Below, piece by piece: positions 57,484-64,000 of a stretch of DNA of 64,000 nucleotides (its first letter is position 1; the number at the start of each line of letters is the position of its first letter). The stretch spans positions 20,385-84,384 of the forward strand of contig JAEUQF010000452.1 in NCBI GenBank assembly GCA_016789745.1, in the 5' to 3' direction. The position numbers and the translations under genes are program-made. The notes beneath the pieces were generated by a model that was not told the origin of the DNA, ran no database searches, and saw only the letters and a program-made list of their open reading frames with translations. This DNA is from Bryobacterales bacterium (GTDB lineage Bacteria; Acidobacteriota; Terriglobia; Bryobacterales; Bryobacteraceae).

Positions 57484-57827
57484 TCGCCTGCATCCCCGCG
57501 CAAGCCAACGTGCAGCACCTCGCCATCCACCAGGAACACCAGGCCTTCGCTGACCATCGGCCGCAGCTTCGGCAGGACGGCCCGCAGTTTGGCTTCTTCC
57601 TCGATCACCGTGATGGTCACCGGGCGTTCATCGGTAACGCCGAACAGTCCCTTGCGGTGCATCTGGCGGTTCGCGCCGAAGCCCATGATGCCGGTGTGCA
57701 CGGTCGCGCCGGAGATACCCGCATGCAGCAGGAACTCCACAATCCCCTCATACAAGGGCACCCGCGATCCGCCCAAGGTATCGGTCTCATCCACAAAGAT
57801 CAGCATCATCTTCACCGGTGGATTCAT
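57480..57827 (-). CDS. DUF190 (PII-like) protein
   Basis: The 115-residue protein is a DUF190 family ferredoxin-like fold: VKMMLIFVDETDTLGGSRVPLYEGIVEFLLHAGISGATVHTGIMGFG followed by RPVTITVIEEEAKLRAVLPKLRPMV. This fold is related to PII signalling proteins. It lies between the adaptor and pump genes and overlaps the pump start (ATGA). PII-related proteins are known next to heavy-metal RND operons, so it may sense a small molecule and control the pump, but the ligand is unknown. No typical PII T-loop Tyr uridylylation site is seen. Confidence 0.85.
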   Translation of the reverse strand: MNPPVKMMLIFVDETDTLGGSRVPLYEGIVEFLLHAGISGATVHTGIMGFGANRQMHRKGLFGVTDERPVTITVIEEEAKLRAVLPKLRPMVSEGLVFLVDGEVLHVGLRGDAGE

Positions 57828-57829
57828 CG

Positions 57830-58981
57830 TTAGTACCCCCTCAGCAGCATGGCCCCGTCCACCACCACGCGGTCTCCCGCCTGCAATCCCCTGGTCACCG
57901 GCAACAGGTCACCGGAGCGCCGCCCCGCCTCCACGGCAGTCTCTTCGAACTTGCCCGGACCTCGCTCCCGGTACACCACGGTCTTGCCCTGCGTCTGAAT
58001 CACCGCCCGAGCCGGAACCACCGGCACATCGTGATAGCTCTCGATGTGCCGGACCTCGCCGAACATTTCCGGCCGCAGTTTGCCGCCCTGATTGCCCAAC
58101 TCGGCCCACACCTTCAGGGTGCGCGTCTGCGGGTCAACGGCATCGGCCATCCGCGCCACGCGGCTGTGAAACACTTCGCCGGGATAGGCAGCCAGGCTCA
58201 GATCAAAGATCTCACCCGGTTTGACCAGGCGTATGGAGGACTCCGGCACTTCCGCCGACACCCACACGCTACTCAAGTCCGCGATGGTCAGCACCGGCGC
58301 ACTCAAGTCATTACGATACTCACCCGCCACCACATTCATCTCCGTCACCTTGCCCGATAGCGGCGCGCGCACCACCATGCGCTGGCGAAAGGCGCCAGGC
58401 TTCAACCCAAACAACTCCAGCCGGGCGGCGGCCTGCTGTTGCGCAGTCTGGGCCTGCCGTAGGGCCGTCCTGGCCTGTGCCAGTGTCGTCTCCGCGGCCA
58501 CCACATCCTTCTTCGCGATGGCATCGCCCTTGAACAGCTCCGAGACACGCTCGAAATCCTGCTGCGCCTTGTTCAACGCCGCCTGCGCATCGGTCACCTG
58601 GGCGTCCGCCTGCAGGGCCGCCGATGTCGCCGCGTCGGCCTCCGGGCTTTCCACGGTCAACAGCGGCTCGTTCTTCTTCACCGCGTCGCCAAAGCGCACC
58701 ATGACTTCGGCTACCCGGCCAGGCACCGGCAGCAGCACCTTGGAAAGATGGTTCGGGTTCAGCTCCACTTTGCCCGGCGCGGTGAACTCATCGGTCGGCA
58801 TGGAGGCCAACTTCACCTCGGCAATCGTGAGTTGCTTCAGCTTGGGAGAATCGGCCGGGATCTCGATGCGGCCCGGCTCTGCAACCGCTGCTGGAGCCAC
58901 ATCGGATTTCGGCGCCCCTTCCGGCGCCCGACCGCAGGCCGTTATCCACAGCAGTGTTCCGAACAGCCACGCGTATCTCAT
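57830..58981 (-). CDS. efflux RND periplasmic adaptor subunit (CusB/CzcB-type lipoprotein)
   Basis: The 383-residue protein has a lipoprotein leader (MRYAWLFGTLLWITACG, lipobox ITAC) and the membrane-fusion-protein order: beta-barrel and lipoyl edges (GKVELNPNHLSKVLLPVPGRVAEVMVRFGDAVKKNEPLLTVESPE), a helical hairpin (DAQVTDAQAALNKAQQDFERVSELFKGDAIAKKDVVAAETTLAQARTALRQAQ), the return lipoyl half (VVRAPLSGKVTEMNVVAGEYRN), beta-barrel (ISLAAYPGEVFHSRVARM-like) and membrane-proximal domain. It links the RND pump to TolC. The gene is 2 bases before DUF190 and its start overlaps the TolC stop by 4 bases. Confidence 0.93.
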   Translation of the reverse strand: MRYAWLFGTLLWITACGRAPEGAPKSDVAPAAVAEPGRIEIPADSPKLKQLTIAEVKLASMPTDEFTAPGKVELNPNHLSKVLLPVPGRVAEVMVRFGDAVKKNEPLLTVESPEADAATSAALQADAQVTDAQAALNKAQQDFERVSELFKGDAIAKKDVVAAETTLAQARTALRQAQTAQQQAAARLELFGLKPGAFRQRMVVRAPLSGKVTEMNVVAGEYRNDLSAPVLTIADLSSVWVSAEVPESSIRLVKPGEIFDLSLAAYPGEVFHSRVARMADAVDPQTRTLKVWAELGNQGGKLRPEMFGEVRHIESYHDVPVVPARAVIQTQGKTVVYRERGPGKFEETAVEAGRRSGDLLPVTRGLQAGDRVVVDGAMLLRGY

Positions 58982-60255
58982 TTTCGCGGCCCCTTCCCCG
59001 TAATGGCGTCGATTAGAAACAGCGTCCGGCCGTACTCGGCGCGCGCTTCGTTATACCCCTGCATGGTCTCGTTGTAAGTGCGTTGTGCATCCAGCAACTC
59101 CACGAAGGTCGCCTCGCCGCGCCGGTACGAAAAATCCGTTACTTCCCGCACGCGCCTGGCACGCTCCAGCAGATCCGCTTCCATGCGCTCCAACAGTTGC
59201 TTCGCGGTTTCGTACTGCTCATATGCGTTCTCCACCTCCGCCTGGATTTCCTGCTCCAGGCTGCGGATCCGCGCCAGGATCTGGTCCTGCTCCCGCCGTG
59301 CGCGCTCAATCTCACCCTGATTCTTGTTGTTAATGGGCAACGGAATAGAGAAGAACACACCAACCGAGTTACCGCTGGTTAGCCCGCCCACACCGAACTG
59401 CCGATTTACGCCCGCCCCCACGGTGTAGTCAACCTTGCCTTGCGCCAGTTGCAACCGCAGTTCGGCCTGCGATCGGGCCTGATCCCGCCGCAACGCATCC
59501 AAGTCCGGCCGCGCCGATAAGGCCAACTGCGCCAGTTCCAGCTTGGTGGCACCCAGCGCGTCACGCCGCAGGTCTCCAGTTACATCGAAGGCAGCGTCAT
59601 ACCGAATGCGCCCCATGAAAGCCTGCAAGCGGTTTCGCGACAGCCGCACTCGCGATTCGGCCTGTCGCACCTGGTTGGAAAACTGCAACTGCGCCACTTC
59701 GGACCGCACCAGTTCCACCCTCGCCAAGTCTCCTGAGTCGACGCGCGTGCGGTTGATCGTCACGATGCGGTCAAACGCCTCCAGGCTGGCCCGCGCCAGC
59801 GCCACGTTCTCCTTGGCAAGCAGCAGGTCGGTGAATCCGGCCTGCACCTCCAGCACCAGGTTCCGTGTCGTGTTCAACAGTTCCAGTTCCGACACCGCAC
59901 GGCTCGCCTCGGCCACCGCGATGCGCTCCTGCCGCTTCTTACCCCGCTCCAACACGTAATCGACACGGGCGTTCACCTCGGTTGGTCCGGCGGCATTTGT
60001 TGCCGGGTTGAAGCCCGAGCCGACGATGTCCAGATAGTTGCCGCCCAGGCTCAACACCGGGTTTGGCCGCAGCCGCGCCTGGATGATGCGTGCCTCCGCA
60101 ATCGTCAGGTTGAAGCGCTCGGCCAGCAGCCGCAGATTGCGCGAGATCGCCTCGGCCAGGACCTGTTCCAGTGTCATGGGGGAGGCGGCGGTCTGCGCCA
60201 CTAGCAGTTGCGAGCCCACGAGTGCCGCCAGCAGGCTGGAAAGAAATCGCCGCAT
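58978..60255 (-). CDS. TolC-family outer-membrane efflux channel
   Basis: The 425-residue protein has a signal peptide (MRRFLSSLLAALVGSQLLVAQ) and two OEP repeats of long amphipathic helices (MTLEQVLAEAISRNLRLLAERFNLTIAEARIIQARLRPNPVLSL; SELELLNTTRNLVLEVQAGFTDLLLAKENVALARASLEAF; the second LDALRRDQARSQAELRLQLAQG; and TKQLLERMEADLLERARRVREV). It forms the trimeric channel for the RND pump. It is the first gene of a four-gene operon. A sigma-54 -24/-12 element (60272-60288) directly precedes it, with a predicted start at about 60262, so the leader is only 7 bases and has no SD site. The ATG at 60255 is favoured by the signal peptide. Confidence 0.93.
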   Translation of the reverse strand: MRRFLSSLLAALVGSQLLVAQTAASPMTLEQVLAEAISRNLRLLAERFNLTIAEARIIQARLRPNPVLSLGGNYLDIVGSGFNPATNAAGPTEVNARVDYVLERGKKRQERIAVAEASRAVSELELLNTTRNLVLEVQAGFTDLLLAKENVALARASLEAFDRIVTINRTRVDSGDLARVELVRSEVAQLQFSNQVRQAESRVRLSRNRLQAFMGRIRYDAAFDVTGDLRRDALGATKLELAQLALSARPDLDALRRDQARSQAELRLQLAQGKVDYTVGAGVNRQFGVGGLTSGNSVGVFFSIPLPINNKNQGEIERARREQDQILARIRSLEQEIQAEVENAYEQYETAKQLLERMEADLLERARRVREVTDFSYRRGEATFVELLDAQRTYNETMQGYNEARAEYGRTLFLIDAITGKGPRK

Positions 60256-60271
60256 GAAAGTCGCAGTGATG

Positions 60272-60288
60272 TTGCAATCGCAGTACCA
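60272..60288 (-). promoter_or_regulatory. sigma-54 (RpoN) -24/-12 promoter of the tolC efflux operon
   Basis: On the minus strand CTGGTAC-TGCGA-TTGCAA gives GG and GC separated by exactly 10 bases, matching TGGCAC-N5-TTGCW except for one T in place of C in the -24 box (and T for the optional G). The predicted +1 is near 60262, 7 bases before the ATG at 60255. The NtrC-type activator needed for such a promoter is encoded 1.6 kb away (61829-63199), and matching upstream half-sites are present. Confidence 0.7.
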
Positions 60289-60352
60289 GCCGGATCGCTG
60301 CGTTGTTTCAGCTGGATAGAGGGGATCCCGGGGCAAACTCGCGGATGGAAAG

Positions 60353-60380
60353 CGTACACTAGTTGTACGGAAAACGTACA
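60353..60380. promoter_or_regulatory. three CGTACA/TGTACG half-sites in alternating orientation, 11-bp spacing (probable activator-binding site)
   Basis: CGTACA at 60353-60358, TGTACG at 60364-60369 and CGTACA at 60375-60380 are alternating inverted copies whose centres are exactly 11 bp apart, one helical turn. They lie about 93-115 bp upstream of the predicted sigma-54 start at 60262, a normal distance for NtrC-type activator sites. A -10-like TACACT (60355-60360) for the divergent kinase gene overlaps the first half-site, so the same protein could also repress its own operon. Confidence 0.65.
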
Positions 60381-60386
60381 ACACGG

Positions 60387-61832
60387 ATGTTTCTCCCACG
60401 GATTGTCGCCGCGCAACGTCTGCAGGTCTGGCTCTCGATCACCGCTCTGGCTGCCTTGGCCTTAACCGGCGCGCTGGTCTTTGATCTGACCAGAAATCTG
60501 CGCACGGTCGTCATCAGCGATACCAGCCGCAACCTGGCCAATGCGGTGAACGAACTGCAGGAGGCAGCGGCTTCCAAGGGCGCCTTGCCGGAGGGTGGCG
60601 AGGAACTCGACCGGGTGCTGAAGCCCGTCTCGTACGAGGTGCTCAGCTCCCACGCCGATATTGAAGGTGGCTATGTCTGGCGTAACCAGGTTGTCGGACA
60701 TACGTTCCCCACCTACACCGAACCGGAGAGCACGCTGCTGCAGCCGGAGGTGGAGAGCCGGGAGGTGCAGGTAGCCCTCGCCGAGAGCCGGCAGAGTGGG
60801 GGCGGCATTGCGCACCGGGTGCGACAGGACGGCTCAGACCTTCTGGTGATCGCTGCCGTGGCTGGCGTCGATGGCCGTCCGGGAGCCTGGTGTGTGCGGC
60901 GAATTCTCAGTTTCAGCGAGTCCAGCGAGTTGGGCAAGCGTTTATTACTGGTAGGCGTTATGGTGATTGCGCTGGTGACGATCGGAGCGGTGCTCACGTT
61001 CAGCTTTCAATTGCAGCGCGGCTTTGCACAGATCCAACGCGGGCTGTCGCAATTGGAGACCGACGCCGCGTATCGCCTTCCGGATCAGAATCACGAGTTG
61101 CGGCCGATTGTGCAAGCGATCAATGCGATGGCCGAGCGGCGCCAGGGCATGGAACAGGCGCTACGGCGCGAAGACCGCTTGCGCGTGATGGGCCGTGTTG
61201 TGGCAGGTATCGCGCACGAGATCAAGAACCCGCTCAACAGCCTGCGCCTGACCACCCGACTACTTGCCAGAAGGCTGGAGGGCCAAGCTGGCGTGGAGGA
61301 GTGCACGGGGCTGATCACGGGCGAGATCGACCGTCTGGACACGCTGCTGCAGAGCCTGCTGGTATTCCGGGACGAGGAAATGCGCCGCGTGCGCACACAG
61401 CCGCTGCGGCCCATTGTAGACCGGACGCTGGCGCTGGTCGGCCCGCATGCCCGCGACCGGCGCGTGGAGATTGCCGTACAGGCGCCCGCCGATTGCACCG
61501 CCTTCGTGGATGGGGATTACCTGCAACAATCGCTCATGAATGTGCTGTTGAATGCCATTGATTTCGCCGGCGACCCGGGCCGCGTTGATCTCACGATCAC
61601 GCAACGGGGCCAGCGGCTGGAGATTCGCGTGGAAGACAATGGGCCTGGCCTGCGGGAAGAACAGCGGGAGCGCATCTTTGAGGCTTTCTATACCACCAAG
61701 CAAGGGGGCACTGGCCTAGGGTTGGCCGTCACCCGAACGCTGCTGGAGAAGATGGCTGGAACTATCGAAGCCGGACATGGCGCGCGCGGGGCGGTATTCA
61801 CGTTATCGGTACCGGCGGAGCGCCCCGCATGA
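60387..61832 (+). CDS. membrane sensor histidine kinase (partner of the NtrC-type regulator)
   Basis: From the ATG at 60387 the protein has 481 residues; a TTG at 60363 is an alternative but it falls inside the half-site array. Two membrane helices (about 16-36, LSITALAALALTGALVF, and about 190-210, LLLVGVMVIALVTIGAVLTF) enclose a periplasmic sensor of about 150 residues. A HAMP-like linker, HisKA with His277 in GIAHEIKNPLNS, and HATPase (NVLLNAIDFAG, VEDNGPGL, GGTGLGLAVTRTLLEKMAG) follow. This is an NtrB/ZraS-type layout. Its stop overlaps the regulator start by 4 bases. No metal-binding motif is obvious in the sensor. It probably senses the pump substrate. Confidence 0.9.
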   Translation: MFLPRIVAAQRLQVWLSITALAALALTGALVFDLTRNLRTVVISDTSRNLANAVNELQEAAASKGALPEGGEELDRVLKPVSYEVLSSHADIEGGYVWRNQVVGHTFPTYTEPESTLLQPEVESREVQVALAESRQSGGGIAHRVRQDGSDLLVIAAVAGVDGRPGAWCVRRILSFSESSELGKRLLLVGVMVIALVTIGAVLTFSFQLQRGFAQIQRGLSQLETDAAYRLPDQNHELRPIVQAINAMAERRQGMEQALRREDRLRVMGRVVAGIAHEIKNPLNSLRLTTRLLARRLEGQAGVEECTGLITGEIDRLDTLLQSLLVFRDEEMRRVRTQPLRPIVDRTLALVGPHARDRRVEIAVQAPADCTAFVDGDYLQQSLMNVLLNAIDFAGDPGRVDLTITQRGQRLEIRVEDNGPGLREEQRERIFEAFYTTKQGGTGLGLAVTRTLLEKMAGTIEAGHGARGAVFTLSVPAERPA

Positions 61833-63199
61833 CGCGTGCCAAGCCGGTGCTCCTGATTGTGGAAGATGAGCGCACGGCGCTGCGGGCATTGAAGCTGATA
61901 TTGGAGGATGAAGGCTACTCCGTATTGGAGGCCGCGTGTGGCGAGGACGGCCTCCGGTTGGCCCTGTCCGAACAGCCGGAGCTGATCCTGCTGGATATCC
62001 GGCTGCCCGACATTGATGGGTTGACCGTCCTGCAACGTCTGCGCGCAGGCCATTCCGATGCCGCCGTCATCATCATGACTGCCGAGACCTCCAGTGCCAA
62101 CGCCATTCGGGCCACCCAGTATGGCGCCTTCGACTACCTGTCGAAGCCCATCCATGATGAGCACCTGCTGCTGCTGATCCGGCGCGCCCTGGAGTACCGC
62201 CAATTGGAGATCGAGGTGCGTTCGCTGCGGACCGGTGGCACTTCGGCGGAAGCGGGCGTTCCCGGCATGGTGGGCCACACACCGGCGATGCAGGAGGTCT
62301 ATAAGACCATTGGGCGGGTGGCGGATAGTGCCGCGACGGTGCTGGTGACAGGCGAATCCGGCACGGGCAAGGAACTGGTGGCGAATGCGCTGCACCAGTT
62401 CAGCGGCCGCAGGGGACGGCCGCTGGTGAAAGTAAACTGCGCCGCCATTCCCGGCGAACTACTGGAGGCGGAACTCTTCGGCCATGAAAAGGGAGCCTTC
62501 ACCAACGCCGTTTCCCGCCGGATCGGGCGATTCGAGCAGGCTGAGGGCGGCATACTGTTCCTGGACGAGGTGGGCGACATGCCGCTGGCGCTGCAGGCAA
62601 AGCTGCTGCGTGCCGTGCAGGAGCGGACCATCGAACGGCTGGGCAGCAATGCCCCCATTCCCGTGGATTTTCGATTGGTAGCGGCGACGGCACGCGACCT
62701 GAGTACGGCGGTGGCCGAAGGAAGGTTTCGCGAGGATCTCTACTACCGGTTGAACGTCGTCGTGATCGCACTGCCCCCGTTGCGCGACCGCCGCGAGGAT
62801 ATCCCGCTGCTGGTGCAGCGATTCCTGGCGCGCTCGGAGCGCCCCGTCACCATTCGCCAGGATGCGCTGGATAAGATCCTGAATCACGACTGGCCCGGCA
62901 ACGTGCGGGAATTGGAGAACGTGATCACACGCGCCGTGGTTCTGGCACCCGGCGGCATCGTGACGCCGGAGGTGATCGAGTTCCCCACCCTCCCGTCCGC
63001 CACCGCCGGTGCGCGTTGTAGCTTCTGGGAAAGCCAGGTCCCGTACCGCGATGGATATTGGGCGGTGCTTCGGCGCGTGGAATCCGCGCTGGTGAAAGCC
63101 GCGCTGCGAGAGGCTGGGGGAAACAAGACGGAAGCCGCGCGGATCCTGGGGGTGCAGAGGCGGCTGCTGTATCAAAAAATGGCGGAGTTGGGCATCTGA
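61829..63199 (+). CDS. NtrC-family sigma-54-dependent response regulator
   Basis: The 456-residue protein has a receiver domain (Asp56 in ELILLDIRLPDIDG), an AAA+ sigma-54 interaction domain and a Fis-type HTH. Walker A is GESGTGKE at 175-182, Walker B is GGILFLDEVGDMP, and the sensor II/arginine finger region has FREDLYYRLNVVVIALPPLRDRREDIPLL and NHDWPGNVRELENVI. The sigma-54-contacting loop reads GAFTNA (222-227) instead of GAFTGA. The HTH at the end is ALREAGGNKTEAARILGVQRRLLYQKMAELGI. It is encoded together with its kinase, divergent from the efflux operon whose promoter has a sigma-54 element, so it is very likely the activator. Confidence 0.95.
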   Translation: MTRAKPVLLIVEDERTALRALKLILEDEGYSVLEAACGEDGLRLALSEQPELILLDIRLPDIDGLTVLQRLRAGHSDAAVIIMTAETSSANAIRATQYGAFDYLSKPIHDEHLLLLIRRALEYRQLEIEVRSLRTGGTSAEAGVPGMVGHTPAMQEVYKTIGRVADSAATVLVTGESGTGKELVANALHQFSGRRGRPLVKVNCAAIPGELLEAELFGHEKGAFTNAVSRRIGRFEQAEGGILFLDEVGDMPLALQAKLLRAVQERTIERLGSNAPIPVDFRLVAATARDLSTAVAEGRFREDLYYRLNVVVIALPPLRDRREDIPLLVQRFLARSERPVTIRQDALDKILNHDWPGNVRELENVITRAVVLAPGGIVTPEVIEFPTLPSATAGARCSFWESQVPYRDGYWAVLRRVESALVKAALREAGGNKTEAARILGVQRRLLYQKMAELGI

Positions 63200-63566
63200 G
63201 CCGTTGGCGTCGGCGAGTGGAGGCAGGCGAACCAAGTGCCAATGTTCTGCATGGCGCTCGACGGAATCGGGCAGCGGCCGCCCTATTTCACGGCAAGGAT
63301 CCTCTCCGGCAGAATAGCCGTCAGAGATGAGCTTACGGACATTGCGGCGATCGAGGGCAGCCGTCATCGGACTGTCTGCGCCGTGGCGCAGCGCGGCAAC
63401 CAGATCTTACGACAAGTGATGATTCACGATCGTATCTTAGGTCGCGCGGGCCCGGCCGTGCTCTGTGGCGTGCGGAAACATAGTTGGTAAAGAGGTTGCG
63501 GCAAAGCGCCGGCAACCGAACCCTCACGCGCGCGGTTCAGTAAGCGAATCAGAAACGCTGTGCGCT
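63200..63566. other. intergenic region without a supported gene
   Basis: This 367-base gap between the regulator stop and the TonB receptor stop contains a small open frame (63236-63490, plus) with no domain-like sequence and no clear ribosome site. An imperfect stem (63494-63517, GGTTGC-GGC paired with GCC-G-GCAACC) is present without a T-run. It may act as a transcription terminator for either side. I see no RNA gene here. Confidence 0.4.
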
Positions 63567-64000
63567 TTAGAAAAGCAGCTTGAGACCGAACTGGAGTTGC
63601 CGGTTGGGGTTCGCCGTCCCGCCGATGGTTCCGAATTGTGGTGTCTGCAGCGTCGCACCCGGAATCCCGAATTGCGGCGTATTGAAGGAATTGAAAGCCT
63701 CGGCCCGGAACTCCAGGCGCGATGCTTCGTTGAGCGGCAGCTTGAAGTTGCGCTGGATGGAGAAATCGAGCGTCTTCGTGCCAGGTCCAGTCAGGTAACC
63801 GCGCCCGGCGTTGCCGTAGGTGTACTGGGCGGGGAAAGTGAAGGCCGCGGTGTCGAACCAGCGGTCGATGGTGGGATTGTCGAGCCGGCCGTCGGCGATG
63901 CGATTGGGCCAGTTCACGTTGCCCGTATTGGCGTTGTCGAAGGGCAGGTTGAGTGTGAACGGCAGCCCGCTGGAGAGCGACAGAATGCCGGACAGCGTCC
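63567..64000 (-). CDS. TonB-dependent (Oar-like) receptor, C-terminal fragment cut by window edge
   Basis: The frame is open to the right edge, so the gene continues beyond 64000; only the last 143 codons or so are visible. Marks are ILSLSSGLPFTLNLPFDNANTGNVNWPNR, WFDTAAFTFPAQYTYGNAGRGYLTGPGTKTLDFSIQRNFKLP, RLEFRAEAFNSFNTPQFGIPG and the terminal strand LQFGLKLLF. The RAEAFNxFNxPQFGxP block and the LQFGLKLLF end are characteristic of acidobacterial Oar-like TonB receptors, like the gene at 19112-22903. A GTG at 63917 is inside the barrel and should not be taken as a start. Confidence 0.9.
   Translation of the reverse strand, partial: TLSGILSLSSGLPFTLNLPFDNANTGNVNWPNRIADGRLDNPTIDRWFDTAAFTFPAQYTYGNAGRGYLTGPGTKTLDFSIQRNFKLPLNEASRLEFRAEAFNSFNTPQFGIPGATLQTPQFGTIGGTANPNRQLQFGLKLLF

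Noticed and set aside
56584..58224. Plus-strand open frame of 546 codons opposite the pump and adaptor
   Set aside because: It is antisense of three well-supported genes; no domain or ribosome site.
63236..63490. 84-codon plus-strand frame after the NtrC-type regulator
   Set aside because: No recognisable motif or good ribosome site; composition resembles non-coding sequence. Listed only as part of the gene-free gap.
63494..63517. Hairpin GGTTGC-GGC / GCC-G-GCAACC as a terminator
   Set aside because: The stem has a bulge and there is no T-run on either strand, so termination is not supported.

Overview
The window is GC-rich, densely coded DNA from what is probably an acidobacterium of the Solibacter/Bryobacter type. 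This is inferred from gene content: very large Oar-like TonB-dependent receptors, an adjacent PSD1 cytochrome / DUF1501 pair, a TIGR03435-like protein, several PQQ enzymes, a PEP-CTERM protein and many two-component systems. No rRNA, tRNA, CRISPR array, insertion sequence or phage gene was seen. Gene order is chromosomal, with many 4-base ATGA/GTGA overlaps.

Layout. 1-2.8 kb: the start of a histone-deacetylase-like gene, pta, mdh, a tiny membrane protein and a SET-domain protein. 2.8-9.3 kb: two PQQ dehydrogenases (one with a fused haem domain, one paired with a pentahaem cytochrome), a PLP enzyme, a TIGR03435-like protein and a coiled-coil protein. 9.4-11.2 kb: a sugar-nucleotide epimerase and a TIM-barrel isomerase. 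11.2-19 kb: a hybrid histidine kinase facing a four-gene run (PSD1 cytochrome, DUF1501, GNAT, response regulator fused to a HATPase). 19.1-23.4 kb: an Oar-like TonB receptor and a PEP-CTERM protein. 23.6-26 kb: a NarX/LiaS-type kinase and NarL-type regulator. 26-31.6 kb: a TPR-like exported protein, an MFS transporter, a glycosyltransferase-RimI fusion and tsaB. 31.6-42.2 kb: a DUF5060 protein, gamma-glutamyltransferase, a large metalloprotease, gph, a methyltransferase, a tectonin-like propeller, msrB, a PQQ sugar dehydrogenase and a frameshifted HEAT-repeat gene. 42.2-48.6 kb (minus strand): a TIR-NB-ARC STAND protein, a TonB receptor, an MBL-fold hydrolase, YceI and a radical SAM protein. 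48.6-54.2 kb: two metallophosphoesterases, a sulfatase, an FeS photolyase and a repeated-family hypothetical protein. 54.4-63.2 kb: an HME-RND efflux operon (tolC, adaptor, DUF190, pump) divergent from a histidine kinase and an NtrC-type regulator. 63.6-64 kb: the C-terminus of another TonB receptor.

The best-supported system is the efflux locus at 54.4-63.2 kb. The minus-strand promoter of the tolC-adaptor-DUF190-RND operon matches a sigma-54 -24/-12 element (GG-N10-GC). Three CGTACA/TGTACG half-sites at exact 11-bp steps lie about 93-115 bp upstream of the predicted start, between the operon and the divergent kinase/sigma-54 activator pair. This gives a self-contained model: sensor, NtrC-type activator, activator sites, sigma-54 promoter, pump. 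Other items of note are a TIR-STAND NLR-like protein, a glycosyltransferase-RimI fusion beside tsaB, a HATPase-linked response regulator in a DUF1501/PSD1 operon, and a roughly 10.7-kb block (about 43.65-54.3 kb) whose G/C strand bias is opposite to its flanks. All statements come from reading the sequence; no searches were run.
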